A stretch of DNA of 64,000 bases, taken from NCBI GenBank assembly GCA_023634235.1, contig JAMKCF010000004.1, forward strand, positions 24,436,527 through 24,500,526. The letters are read 5' to 3'. A model generated the notes under the pieces. The model was not told the DNA's origin. It saw only the letters and a program-made list of their open reading frames with translations, and made no database searches. Source of the DNA: Pisaster brevispinus (taxonomy: Eukaryota; Echinodermata; Asteroidea; Forcipulatida; Asteriidae). Below are positions 35,901 through 45,478 of the stretch, one piece after another. The number at the start of each line of letters is the position of its first letter. Position 1 is the first letter of the stretch. A program made the translations under genes and the position numbers.

Positions 35901-37599
35901 ATTCCACTGGGTATTTGGGAATGATATGCTCTTTCAGTTAAGTAAGTTATTTTGCAATCACTTGGAAGTACGCTGTTTTCATGTCTGCAAATGATTAAAT
36001 CTACCTGTTATCTCAGTCGGTCATCAGAGTCACGAGAAAATAGTGAAGCCCCATTTTAGGTTTACACTGTTTTCATACATCAGGTTTTTGGTCTTGCAAG
36101 CTCAACACTAATTGTTTTACTCATTTTTAAGACCCTTTCAAGCGAAGCTTTTTCAGTGGAAGTTTTCCACCATGATCACCTTCATACCATGCAAAGTTAT
36201 GTGCAAATCATTGAACATGTTCACACTTACCAATGCCGTTCACACACTAAAGCGGTTGGGCGGCCCCTTAATGGCAAGTCTAACATTTAACGTAGCCCGG
36301 ATATAAGACCGTAGCCCCAACCACGCCACCTAATTTTTACCTGGACAAGAATCATTAAGGCCCGGGCTACATTTAGGTTAACGGTTTGGGTTTGTTTTTG
36401 TTTTATAGTCCATGTAACATTTGTGTGCAAAAAAGAGTGACCCTGTACATTCCAGGGCACTTCTTGGCAGGCAAGATATTACACTGGTCATATGCAATAA
36501 TTTCCACATCAAGAGTTACACAAAATAATCACTGAACAAGTTTTGAGATGTGCGTCTTTCGTCATATCAAAGTTTGTAAAAAAAAATTCAGACAGTGTAA
36601 TCTCAAAAAAATAATGTAATTTGGGTTTGTTTTTTTTGTTTTTTCATTGTGCTACTTACAAATCATGCCCTGCAGGGAGTCCTGGTTCACTGGCTCTAAT
36701 GTAAAAATGTGATGTCACAGTTTACTTGATCTAGTGGTCCGGTCTACACATAGATTCCGCACAACCTAAGCTCCGCAAACACGACTTACCCCGTCATTAC
36801 TATCTGCTATATAGAGCACTGTTTTTTAACACAGGTAGCTGATATCCGATGACAACTGTCTCTCTCAAATTAGAGCCTGCTTCTTATAAAAGATCCGCCC
36901 TTATGATTGTTTAAAATCATACAAGAATGTTTTTATAATAATGCAATAATACAATGCGCCGTCTGTCATAGCCTGTTTTTGATCAATTTCTTAAGGATAT
37001 TTCTTGATCATTTTGAGAAATCTTGACTTCGTTTGGAGACCTCCAAACGTTCCATTAAAAATTCTACTTTAGGGCATGGTTATTGCATTTGTTAAAAAAA
37101 AAAGCTTTTAACTGGCGGCCCTGCATCATTTTCTGTTCACTTTAATATCTTTAATGACAAAGGGACATATTTTTGTCCATTTTAACTCGCATGCAGCTAT
37201 CAATGAAAGAGGTTAACATAGCGTACATAAATGCATAATACAATCTGTGTACAGGTCGTCTATCGAAAATAATTAAACTTCTGGGCGTATCCTTGAGGGA
37301 AAAAATCTAAAAGAGACACTCAAAAGAAGTTTTTCTTATGAAATAACCATTCTAATGGCAGACAGACTTGACAGTATACAAGTTTCCCCCTCCTGTTTTT
37401 TCACTGTCGCCTCTCACAGCGCCCTGAGCAATATCGTTTTTGAAGAAATGGAATGCAAAGAGCCAAAGTTCAATAAAAAGACATTTCAAGTTTTGTTTTG
37501 GCGAGTAACTCACACAATTAGGTGCCCACTGCATGAGTTTAAAAGTGGAATCAAACGTTCAGTGATGCACAAACAATGTTTGTCGACCCAGAAAGTTGA
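32981..37599. other. Long intergenic stretch, no gene recognised
   Basis: Holds a short AAGCCC/AAGCCG hexamer run (33169-33203), a MITE relic (34160-34510), a TA run (35567-35582), and a CGTAGCCCGG ... CCCGGGCTACATTT inverted pair (36289-36375). No protein-like open frame. Confidence 0.5.
34160..34510. mobile_element. Decayed MITE related to 8485-8843
   Basis: Shares, in order, TTGGTTAATACTCCAAAA, a GAGCACTG-like block, TTTTCACCAAxAAAxATTTG and AATCTGAGAAA with 8500-8660. The right end is not recognisable. Confidence 0.5.
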
Positions 37600-37760
37600 G
37601 CTGGCAGTCGGGCTGGCGTTGCGGCATATTTCCTCGCCTTGCACCTCTGGGACCCCGGTTTGAATCCCGCCGGTGGCACTATGTGGATTGGGTTTTCAGT
37701 CCCTACATGATTGTGTTGGGTTTCCTCCCACATCTACAACTGACACTTCCTTTCTAGTCT
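37600..37760 (+). mobile_element. tRNA-derived SINE fragment
   Basis: B-box GGTTTGAATCC at 37657-37667, preceded by GCACCTCTGGGACCCC and followed by TGGATTGGGTTTTCAGTCCC and GGGTTTCCTCCCACATCT. Same family as 9665-9855. Confidence 0.6.
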
Positions 37761-38351
37761 TTTCTCCAATGTGCTCTTGGCTAGAGTTGCAATTCAGCTC
37801 GATTTTCTGAGAGTCCTTGACCTCACTACAATAATTTATAGATGGAATAACATTTCTCTTTGTCCTCCCATTGTCTGGAAGGGGGTTTGAGCGACCCCTT
37901 TGCCCTGTGTTTTGTCCCCGAACTCGAGCGAGTAAGTTTTCGGTCTGCGTAGTCAAACCGCTTGAAAGTCAGTGAGGTCAACCTGTAGACACACTCGCAA
38001 TGCACAACCTTCTCGTTGCGGTCCGTGGGTCCTGCTACTGTGGGATCGGTCAGTTTTCCAGAGAAGACATCCTTGAATGATAGCACTTTTTGAAGAACCC
38101 CCAAAGGGCCTGTCATTTGGTTCTGGAAATTGGGCATTGTGTAATCCCGATTGTCTTGAGAGGATTTTAGAGTCGGGTACTTCTGCTCAAGTGGAAAAGG
38201 GTGTGTTAAAGTACGGGGACATTTGGATGGGGACATCCACAAGTTGGGCTTGATATAGTGCCTGTCCAGCCCCCCTCACGCTTGTCCAGTCAGTGCTCTT
38301 GTAACGGTGCTATCTACCACGTTCACGATGAAGCAGAACCAAAATCCATTA

Positions 38352-40013
38352 CTATGGGTTTAAATTGAACGACGTTGTTGCCCTAGTACTCAATACATCC
38401 ACCCGGGCAGAACGCGTACTCAGGCAAAATGCCTCCCGTATCCCCTTCCGGAATGGCTGGTTCATCGTGGCGTAGATGATAGGATTGACGCAGGAGTTAC
38501 ACACGGCCAAGATGTTACCCAAATGGTACATTGGCGAGGCGAAGTCCACGTTGAGACCCAGACTGTACCCGAGGAACATGAACTGGACCGGAGACCAGCA
38601 GACGGCGAAGGTGATGACGAATGTCAGGAGGGTTTTGATCAGGGTTTGAGTAGCTCGGAGCTGCCACATCTTACGCTGATCGGCAGGGTTCAAAGCCGAA
38701 GGAGCTAAAATTAAGAAGATAAATAACCATAATTTCTGCTAACGATGTAACTTAGGTGTTTGTTTTCACACAATGTAACCAAGGCTAGTATTGGTCCGAC
38801 ATTTCGGTTTGGGCTTTGTTGATGTCCCAGTGCAAATTTAACTCTTGTGCCCCATTAGTTCTAGTGTTACATTTTGTTCTAGTGCTACACTTAGTTTCGG
38901 GTCTATATTTAGTTCCAGGTCGGTATTAAGTTCTAAGGCAATTAGGTCCAGGGCTACATTTAGTTTTGTGGCTGCATTTGGGCCCTAAAGGTGTTTATGT
39001 CATGAACTGCCTTTAGGTGCCGCACACGTTTTTACCCGCTGATACTGTAAATTTTAATTTTTGTATTTTTAATAATTGTTGCTGTGCCCTAGATTGCTTA
39101 TGACGTTACATTGCGCCTAAAGCTTTATTCTTCTTTTTTGTTTATTTTGTATTTATTTTTTATTATTATTGTGTTTTTTGTTTGTTTTTTTGGGGGGGGG
39201 GGTTTTGGCCTACACAAACAAACAATAGAGGGGGCTTAAGTGAATTGAATCGATTTGAACTGAATTGACTTGAATAACCTTACCAGATCGTTCAGTCAGT
39301 TTCTTAACTTGTTTTTTGAGTGTTGAAATCACCTTCCATTGCGCGGATATCATCAGTACGAACGGTGCCAGGAGTTGGATTGTGAATGTGTACAACCCAA
39401 CAAACGCCTGGACTCCACGGCTCGGCCAGCCCAAAAAATGACAGCCGACTACGTCATCTTCACTGTACAGTAACACTTGGAAAGATTTGGAGATGCCGCC
39501 TAAAATCCAACACGATACTATGATCAAATATTTATTCCGTCTGGTGAACACCACTTTGTACTTGAGAGGATAGACAATGGCTACAAACCGCTCCAAATTG
39601 ACTGTTACAAGGCATAAGACAGACGTCAGAGTACTTATCCAGAAGATGAACTGACTGACGTACAGTCGGCATCTGAGCTCACCGAGGAATCCAGGATTTG
39701 GGGCCGGCGTGCCCGTGGTTGGAATGAGTTTAAAGGGGATGACCAGCACGCACACTAAGAAGTCAACCAGCGATAGGTGCACCATGAAATCGCTTGTGTT
39801 AGACCGCAGGGACGGTACACGAAGCAGCACGATGGCAACCAGCAGATTACCTACGATACCAACCGCCGAGATAATGCCGTACAGGGCCAAAACGAAGCTA
39901 CTGTTTGCAAAGCTGCCCCAAACAACGTCATTTTCATCATTAGAAGAGTCTATAGTATGTGTGGCAATGAGTAACTTGGAACTATTGAACGAATAATCCT
40001 GCGAATTGTTCAT
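38352..40013 (-). CDS. Class A GPCR, gene D (two exons)
   Basis: Minus strand: exons 40013-39284 and 38704-38352 join to 360 residues across a 579-base phase-1 intron (G|GTAAGG donor, TTAATTTTAG acceptor). The ATG at 40013 has A at -3; the open frame runs further upstream but has no other ATG. The long N-terminus has sequons N2 and N10. The TM2 acid is D84, disulfide cysteines C115 and C191, TM3 motif E141-R142-F143, CWSP at 279 and NPIIY at 317-321. Exon 2 shares the block NPADQRKMWQLR and TLIKTLLTFVITFAVCW with gene E, its nearest relative. C-terminal tail is short and Ser/Thr-rich. No aminergic Asp in TM3; ligand unknown. The intron contains a ~20-bp minisatellite. Confidence 0.9.
38845..38985 (-). 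repeat. Degenerate ~20-bp minisatellite in the gene D intron
   Basis: TTAGTTCYAGKGCTACATTT-like units repeat about seven times with heavy decay. Confidence 0.6.
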
Positions 40014-40885
40014 GGTTTTTTTTATCAAGTCAAATCCCCAAATCTCTGAAACTGAAGTCCATCTCAATGCGGCATAACCAGTGGCGTCGAAGCTAAATCA
40101 GCAGTTTAATATTTTGTCCAATATTTTGTAAAAGAGTGTATCCTCGTCCCGAAAAAATTCTTCCTTAAAGAGACAGCAGTACATGTCAGTACCTGTAATT
40201 CCTAATGCCGGTCGTACGAGTCAAGGCTTTGCAGGGAAATGGACGCATCACTTTATTTCGTTGTTTTTAATGTGGATTTGTCGTAATCGAGAGATGTAGA
40301 CAAAAACAATTTGGCAGTGTCGAGTGCCGTGGTATAAATGTCACGTGAGGTGAAGTCCTTTACTCATAGTTTGTTGGAGAGCAAGCTCAGTGTATATGAT
40401 TGTCTGTTCAAGGCGTTGCTTGTGGTGGTTGCACCTTTGTAGCCATCATCCGTCTATTCCCGGCGAATTAGGCCTACCCAAAGTTTCCTGCCCCGTTGCC
40501 TTTTTGTTCTTCTGCTTTATCGAAGAATATCCAGGTTCTTTATCCTTGGAATTAGTTTGACGATTTGTGAATCACTGACCTTCTTGGAGCCTATAAAGGC
40601 AGAACAGAAATGTTACAATTATCGAACGGATCAGGGTTGCATACACACACACAAAAAGGAACATAATTGCACGTCCTCAATCAGACGACTAGGAGAAGCG
40701 GACTTGAGAAAACAGCTCATATTTTGTTTGACCTAAATTAAAAGTGGAAATGAAACAAGTAGGGCAAATTAAAAGCAAGGGCACGATTCAATATTACTGA
40801 AGATATGGTTTTATTGTTATTTTTTAATCTCGTATTTTAAAGTTCATTCAACAACCAGTCCCCCCCAAAAAAACAAAACAGACTG
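40014..40885. other. 5' flank of gene D
   Basis: Noncoding; a TTTCAG acceptor-like site near 40049 suggests a noncoding upstream exon, as for genes A-C. Nothing else assigned. Confidence 0.35.
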
Positions 40886-41098
40886 TGCAAGTCTAGTGCG
40901 TATTTGAAAATGTTTGGACCATTTGGGTCTCACGAAGCTCTGGCGGCCTTTCACTTTCGTATTATACTACAGTGTATCTGCGTACAGCACAGAGGAAGAG
41001 TCCTACAAAGGGCAAGGTCCCACCGTATTGCTTTCACGCATGAAGGAAACAAACTCACGCACGTAAATGGGTTCCAATGCTCGAATACGCGCGAGACC
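40886..41098. mobile_element. MITE, GCAAGTCTNGYGCGTATTNGA family
   Basis: TGTGCAAGTCTAGTGCGTAT on the left is inverted on the right as ATGCTCGAATACGCGCGAGA. Same ends as 8966-9090; another left end lies at 41348-41385. The internal open frame is not protein-like. Confidence 0.55.
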
Positions 41099-41100
41099 TA

Positions 41101-41292
41101 GGCCCAATTTCATTAAGCCTGTAAGCACACAAACTTGCTAAGCACATACAAATCTTGCTTTTGCAGAAACAAATTACCAGCCAACATTCCATAAAGTTTA
41201 CTTTATTGCCACTGGTACCCCGCTCATTTCTTGCTAAGTAAAGAAATTTGCCACGCAGAATTTCCTGCTGAACAGCTTGATGAAATTGGGCC
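41101..41292. mobile_element. MITE, GGCCCAATTTCAT family, with CTA flanks
   Basis: Ends GGCCCAATTTCATTAAGCC and, inverted, GATGAAATTGGGCC. Flanked by CTA at 41098-41100 and 41293-41295, a possible 3-bp target duplication as made by PIF/Harbinger-type transposases. Confidence 0.75.
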
Positions 41293-41545
41293 CTAATCTG
41301 TCATCCTAAAGTTCATTCAACGTCCAATCCCCATTAGGAAACAAAATAGACCGTGAAAATCTCGCGTGTATTCTAACATTTTTGGACCACTTTTTGTCCC
41401 ACACGTGCATTGCTTTAATGCGTGAATGAAACAAGCTGGCGTACTCTAACGAACGGTTAAAGTGCTCCAGATGATAGCATTATTTTTGAAGACCCCCATG
41501 GCTTTATTATTTCAATCTCCGCAACCGAAATATGGGTCCATGGGG

Positions 41546-41870
41546 TCAATATCCCCGATTTGTTAACCAGTTTCCGAGCCAGCCTGACCTATTTATGGGT
41601 CAGTGTGACTCGAAGTCTGTGTCCATCTGACCCGAAACTATGTCAAGGTGACGCAGTATCCGAGTCAATATCTCCGATTTGTTAACCAGTTTCCCATCCA
41701 GCCTGACCCATATATGGGTCAGTGTGACTCGAAGTCTGTGTCAATCTGACCCGAAACTATGTCAAGGTGACGCAGTATCCGAGTCAATATCCCCGATTTG
41801 TTAACCAGTTTCCCATCCAGCCTGACCCAGATGTGGGTAAAGCCCTCTGGGGCCCGGAATCCCGGTCAAT
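41546..41870 (+). repeat. 119-bp tandem repeat, ~2.7 copies
   Basis: TCAATATCCCCGATTTG starts at 41546, 41665 and 41784 (spacing 119, 119). Units are rich in TGACCC/GGGTCA words, an array of the dispersed family also seen at 11585-11790. Confidence 0.9.
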
Positions 41871-42282
41871 TCTGGGGGGTTTTACAATGTAGAGGATATA
41901 AGTAAATTTACTCTTCTAAAAAAAGGTTATATTTTATCTGTAAGATTACAAAACAAAACTGTTTCTGACTGATTAAGGATAGCTTATGTTTTGTTGGCAG
42001 GAGTCAGGCATTTTATGGTCACATAATTATTAGTACAAATGTATTTCATATTCGATCGAATATAAGTGATTTTCGACGTAGAGTGTATCCCTCACTCCAT
42101 TTTCTCATTAACAAATCTAACAAATGCGACATGAAAAAAAACCTTCGAGGTCTATATTTCTTTCTGGAAGAGGGGACAATAAAAAAAGTACACAATGCAT
42201 ATCCGACTTTAGAATTCTAAAATTATGTGAATAATATGAAATATAATTTGAATTCTATGAATAATAATGAAGTACAAGTCGA

Positions 42283-42416
42283 AGAGGGGTTGCATTCCTT
42301 TCCATGTGCCAGGCATGCGGTCACACAATTACTTTAAAGAAAAGTATTGTCATGGTAATAAGACCATGTAGGATGAGGTATATAAGCCCCGGTTGGAAGG
42401 AGTCAGTCATCTTTTC
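42283..42416 (+). repeat. DIRS inverted terminal repeat, left copy
   Basis: Reverse complement of 48095-48228 except at two positions. Carries the TATA box that drives the ORFs in the other copy, so it could start transcription antisense to the ORFs. Confidence 0.93.
42379..42386 (+). promoter_or_regulatory. TATA box in the left inverted repeat
   Basis: TATATAAG, identical to the one in the right repeat, followed at about +30 by an initiator-like TCAGTC. Would fire antisense to the element's genes. Confidence 0.5.
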
Positions 42417-42500
42417 AAAGAAAGAGAACAAATATTGACCGAACTTTGGGTGGGAAAATCAAAAGGAAACTTTCCTGTGTAGTGCTAAACCGGGTGGGAC

Positions 42501-42617
42501 CCTCTTCGACTTGTACTTCATTATTATTCATAGAATTCAAATTATATTTCATATTATTCACATAATTTTAGAATTCTATTACATAACACTTCGTACAAGT
42601 CTTCAGAGGGGTTGCAT
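42501..42617 (-). repeat. DIRS internal complementary region
   Basis: Bases 42501-42578 are the exact reverse complement of the outer end 42210-42287 (78 of 78). Bases 42572-42617 are the exact reverse complement of the other outer end 48216-48261 (46 of 46). The two parts overlap by AATTCTA. In DIRS elements this region templates completion of the ends and formation of the circular intermediate. Confidence 0.93.
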
Positions 42618-43130
42618 GTTCAAAGCACTCAAAATAAGTGATGGTCAATATACACCAAAATGTGTTTATGATTAAGAGTACACACAGAGAAAAAATTACA
42701 CAGCTTGTGTAAAATTTTACCTAATTGAGTAGTTGCAGGTGAACCTCATAACTGTTATGTAAAACTTTACCCAACAGGGGTTGGGTAAGGTTTTAGTTAA
42801 TAGTTGTGTGAAACTTTACCTCGATATTGGGTAAATTCATTTACTGAATTGTTAGGTAAACCTCAGTTATGTAAAGCATTACCCAATTATGAAGTATGGC
42901 TTTACCTCGTTACAATGTAAAAAATAAGATCTTAGTAAATAGTTGTGTAAAACTTTATTTCGGTATTAGATAAATGTATTTGTTGTATATAATACATTGC
43001 TAAAAATAATTTGGGAAAATTCAGTGGGTAAGCAGGTAAGTTAGTTCTTGCGACATACACACAGAAAAAAAATACTCGTAGCAATAGTGTAAAAAATGGG
43101 GGGGGGGGTCAGCCCGGCAGACAAGGTAAA

Positions 43131-43359
43131 AAATCTCTTCTGGAAAGAGGTGCTGGCTCTGAAAAGAGCCGGTTGGTTTAATCAGACCTTTTTCGACGGT
43201 TTAATTTGCCCCAGTGCTTAAGCGTTCTTCTAAGTCTTTGCAGCTAGTACGCCATGGTTTTCCTGGATGAGTCCTTTCCCTCTTCGACAGACTGTTGTTC
43301 CACGACGACCATAAAGCCAAAGTCCCCCTTGCAACTTTGAACACGCGAACTCCAAGCAT
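43131..43359 (-). pseudogene. Probable decayed replication-dependent histone gene end
   Basis: A frame from ATG 43359 to TAA 43201 (52 codons) ends 30 nt before a perfect histone 3' stem-loop, the usual spacing. The leader into the stem-loop (ATTAAACCAACC) and a purine-rich CCAGAAGAGA 17 nt downstream, like a histone downstream element, fit a histone mRNA 3' end. The last ~60 bases before the stop can be aligned with the 3' end of H4 coding sequence (shared AGGAAAACC, AAAGAC, GAAGAAC, CTT, GG and TAA in order) but only with gaps, and the reading frame is not H4. The histone link rests mainly on the stem-loop; which histone is uncertain. Confidence 0.45.
43155..43170 (-). terminator. Canonical histone mRNA 3' stem-loop
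   Basis: On the minus strand it reads GGCTCTTTTCAGAGCC: a six-base-pair stem and a TTTC loop, exactly the metazoan histone 3'-processing signal bound by SLBP. It directs U7-dependent cleavage rather than polyadenylation. An exact match is very unlikely by chance in a window this size. Confidence 0.8.
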
Positions 43360-43982
43360 CAAAACCCTGCAGCATCAGTGTTCTGTCCACCCCCGTCCAT
43401 CTTGGATTGTAATGTGTGCCTGCGACTTGCTTACTCTATGCTTATACATGCACGAGTGTATTACATTTGCATTATGGGAAAATGTTTTCACGTGGACCAG
43501 TTTACTTTAATTTCGGTTACTTTTTACCACTTCCTTGTAAAACTTACAAATTACATGTAAAGTTTACTCTTAACTTTGGTAACTTTACAAAACATAAAGT
43601 AAACAGTAAGTTTATCCTTTGATTATGTTTTTATTTTTTTACAAAACAACTTAGTATATTTTTTTCGTGGCTTTTTACTTCAATTAAGTAATTTCTAACA
43701 CAACATTGTTTACATAACTTTTTTTAACCTTTTGTTCTGAGTGTGTACTTTTATTGTGAAGATCACATCGCGATAACCTTCCATAAGGCTAAGGGTATCT
43801 TTAATAATAACAACCTTGTATTAAGGAAAAACATAAATTGTCCTCTTGTTCGTTAACAAACGACATAAAAATCATACGGCAACATTATAGAATGATTATA
43901 CTGAAAATAAAATGAAAAAGGCGTCTGCCTTGCTTGGTAATCAGCTCAAATGTAGAGCAGATAAAGCAAATATATAACATGA

Positions 43983-44975
43983 TTATACACTGAATATAAG
44001 GCGTTTGCCAGACTGTATTGAGCTCGATTGTAGGACAGAGGAAGCAAAGGTTGGTTGCTCTAAAGGTTTTTTGTAAAACTTTACAAAAGTACTGGCCTTT
44101 GCCCAGTCTGCAGTATTAATAATGTCCTGTAGCGATACACCATGAGCTAAGGCTGTCGAGGTTGATGCACTTCGAAAACTATGAGCTGTATACATATCTG
44201 TATCTATTCCAGCAGCTTTAAGTATATTTTTCATCCATCTTGCTAAAGTTCCAGTAGTCACCTTCTTGTGTGGCTTTCGTGTGGAAATAAAAAGTTTACT
44301 TTCGCTTGAGGAGCTTCTTAACTTATCTGTGCGAGAAAGATATTCTCTCAAAACTGAAAGAACACATAATTTAGGGTTTTCCCTGAAACTTTGCAAAACT
44401 ATTATGTTGTTTAGAATTCCCTTCTTCGGGCAATTTGTTTTGAGTAGTTCCATTACCGTAATGCTGCAGTTCTCGTCAGAAAAATTAAAGTAACGTAAAT
44501 CTAATGCAGCGAGAGTTTGAGTTCTCTGGGCCGATACAAGTGCCAACAAGGCCAATAATTGTTCACTCAGATTGAGTAAGGTAAGATCATTATTCTCTGG
44601 TAATTTCTTAATATGATCGAGGAGAGTGGATACATTCCACATTGATGAGTATTTTGGTTTTGGTGGAGTAGAATTAAATATACCCCTAAGCAATCTAACA
44701 ATAAGGGGGTGTTGACCCACTTGGTGCCCTCCTTTCGAGGGGACAGTCGATGATAAGGCTGACCTATACAAATTTAAGGTCGAGTAGGACTTTCCTAGTG
44801 AATGCTCGTGTGCTAAGAAGTTAGCTATGTCGTGTATAGCCGGTGTAAAAGGATCATCTTTCCTTCTACTGCACCAGCTAGCCCAACATTTCCAGGCTGA
44901 TTCATATTGTTTCTCGGTGCCTTGTCGCCAAGAGTTTGAGATGAGCTTGGAAGCGTCATCCGATAGTCCCTGCAA
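43983..44975 (-). CDS. DIRS tyrosine recombinase
   Basis: Integrates the circular DNA copy of the element. 330 codons from the first possible start; that codon is TTG, no in-frame ATG lies near the start, and the frame overlaps the polyprotein by ~150 nt in the -1 frame, so expression by frameshift or re-initiation is likely. An N-terminal SAM-like core-binding domain (about 1-100) is followed by the catalytic domain with R151 (SAQRTQTLAALDL), H265-x-x-R268 (HSFRSAS), W291 and nucleophile Y301 (VKFYKK), a complete tetrad. No stop or frameshift is seen, so the domain looks intact. Confidence 0.88.
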   Translation of the reverse strand: MQGLSDDASKLISNSWRQGTEKQYESAWKCWASWCSRRKDDPFTPAIHDIANFLAHEHSLGKSYSTLNLYRSALSSTVPSKGGHQVGQHPLIVRLLRGIFNSTPPKPKYSSMWNVSTLLDHIKKLPENNDLTLLNLSEQLLALLALVSAQRTQTLAALDLRYFNFSDENCSITVMELLKTNCPKKGILNNIIVLQSFRENPKLCVLSVLREYLSRTDKLRSSSSESKLFISTRKPHKKVTTGTLARWMKNILKAAGIDTDMYTAHSFRSASTSTALAHGVSLQDIINTADWAKASTFVKFYKKPLEQPTFASSVLQSSSIQSGKRLIFSV

Positions 44976-45478
44976 CTGCCATCGTCGCCGGAGATGATCC
45001 AGGCGGCTAGTCTGAGAGGCGGGATTTGTCGAGGTTGATTAAGGGCCCCTGGTTGTAGGAGGATTGGTCTTGCGGTGCACATTGCCAGTAGTTGTGGGAA
45101 CCACGCTTGGGTTGGCCACAAGGGGGCGATTAAAATGCACCTCGGTGTGCTGTCCCTGGAAACTTTGTCCAAAATTCTGGGAAATAAACAAAATGGAGGG
45201 AAAGTATAAGGAGTCATATGTGACCATAAAATTGTAAAGGCGTCAATGGCCCATGCGTATGGGTCGTTTTTCCATGAAACATAACGACTCAATTTATGAT
45301 TTGCATTGGATGCAAAGAGATCAACGTCAGGATGGAACGTGAGTTTTAAAATGTCTTCAAATATACATGAGTTGAGGTTCATTTCTTTGTTAGATTCTTT
45401 TCGTGAAAGATAGTCCGCCGTTACGTTCGTTTTCCCCGGAATATGTGTTGCCGACAGGTAAATGTTCCTGTGCGAACA
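44825..45478 (-). CDS. DIRS polyprotein, C-terminal part (end of RNase H and methylase-like domain)
   Basis: Same frame as the upstream ORF, directly after the TAG at 45479-45481. It begins with the end of the RNase H region (HIPGKTNVTADYLSR), then the conserved block with VDLFASNAN, DAFTILW and YTFPPF, ending in ILIAPLWPTQAWFP. That order resembles the Dam-like N6-adenine methyltransferase domain that distinguishes DIRS1-type elements; whether it is active is unknown. The first internal ATG is at 45382. It overlaps the recombinase ORF at its 3' end. Confidence 0.82.
   Translation of the reverse strand, partial: CSHRNIYLSATHIPGKTNVTADYLSRKESNKEMNLNSCIFEDILKLTFHPDVDLFASNANHKLSRYVSWKNDPYAWAIDAFTILWSHMTPYTFPPFCLFPRILDKVSRDSTPRCILIAPLWPTQAWFPQLLAMCTARPILLQPGALNQPRQIPPLRLAAWIISGDDGSCRDYRMTLPSSSQTLGDKAPRNNMNQPGNVGLAGAVEGKMILLHRLYTT

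Larger units (their letters stand above)
42677..43749. mobile_element. Possible nested inverted-repeat insertion within the DIRS element
   Basis: AGTACACACAGAGAAAAAAT at 42677 pairs with the complement of AGTACACACTCAGAACAAAA ending at 43749. The interior holds many TGTAAAACTTTACC-like words (42700-42960 and 43540-43740; also at 51830-51910) and the histone-like fragment. No convincing target duplication, so this may instead be part of the DIRS copy. Confidence 0.45.

Noticed and set aside
37826..38242. 138-codon minus-strand frame just downstream of gene D
   Set aside because: First codon is TTG, composition is not family-like, and it lies where the 3'UTR of gene D is expected. Kept out for lack of any supporting motif.
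39210..39283. Read-through extension of gene D exon 1
   Set aside because: It is intron sequence beyond a good G|GTAAGG donor at the codon shared by all five receptor genes.
40014..40067. Longer N-terminus for gene D
   Set aside because: The upstream codon is TTG; the only ATG in frame is at 40013 and gives a family-like N-terminus. The same holds for gene E upstream of 56305.
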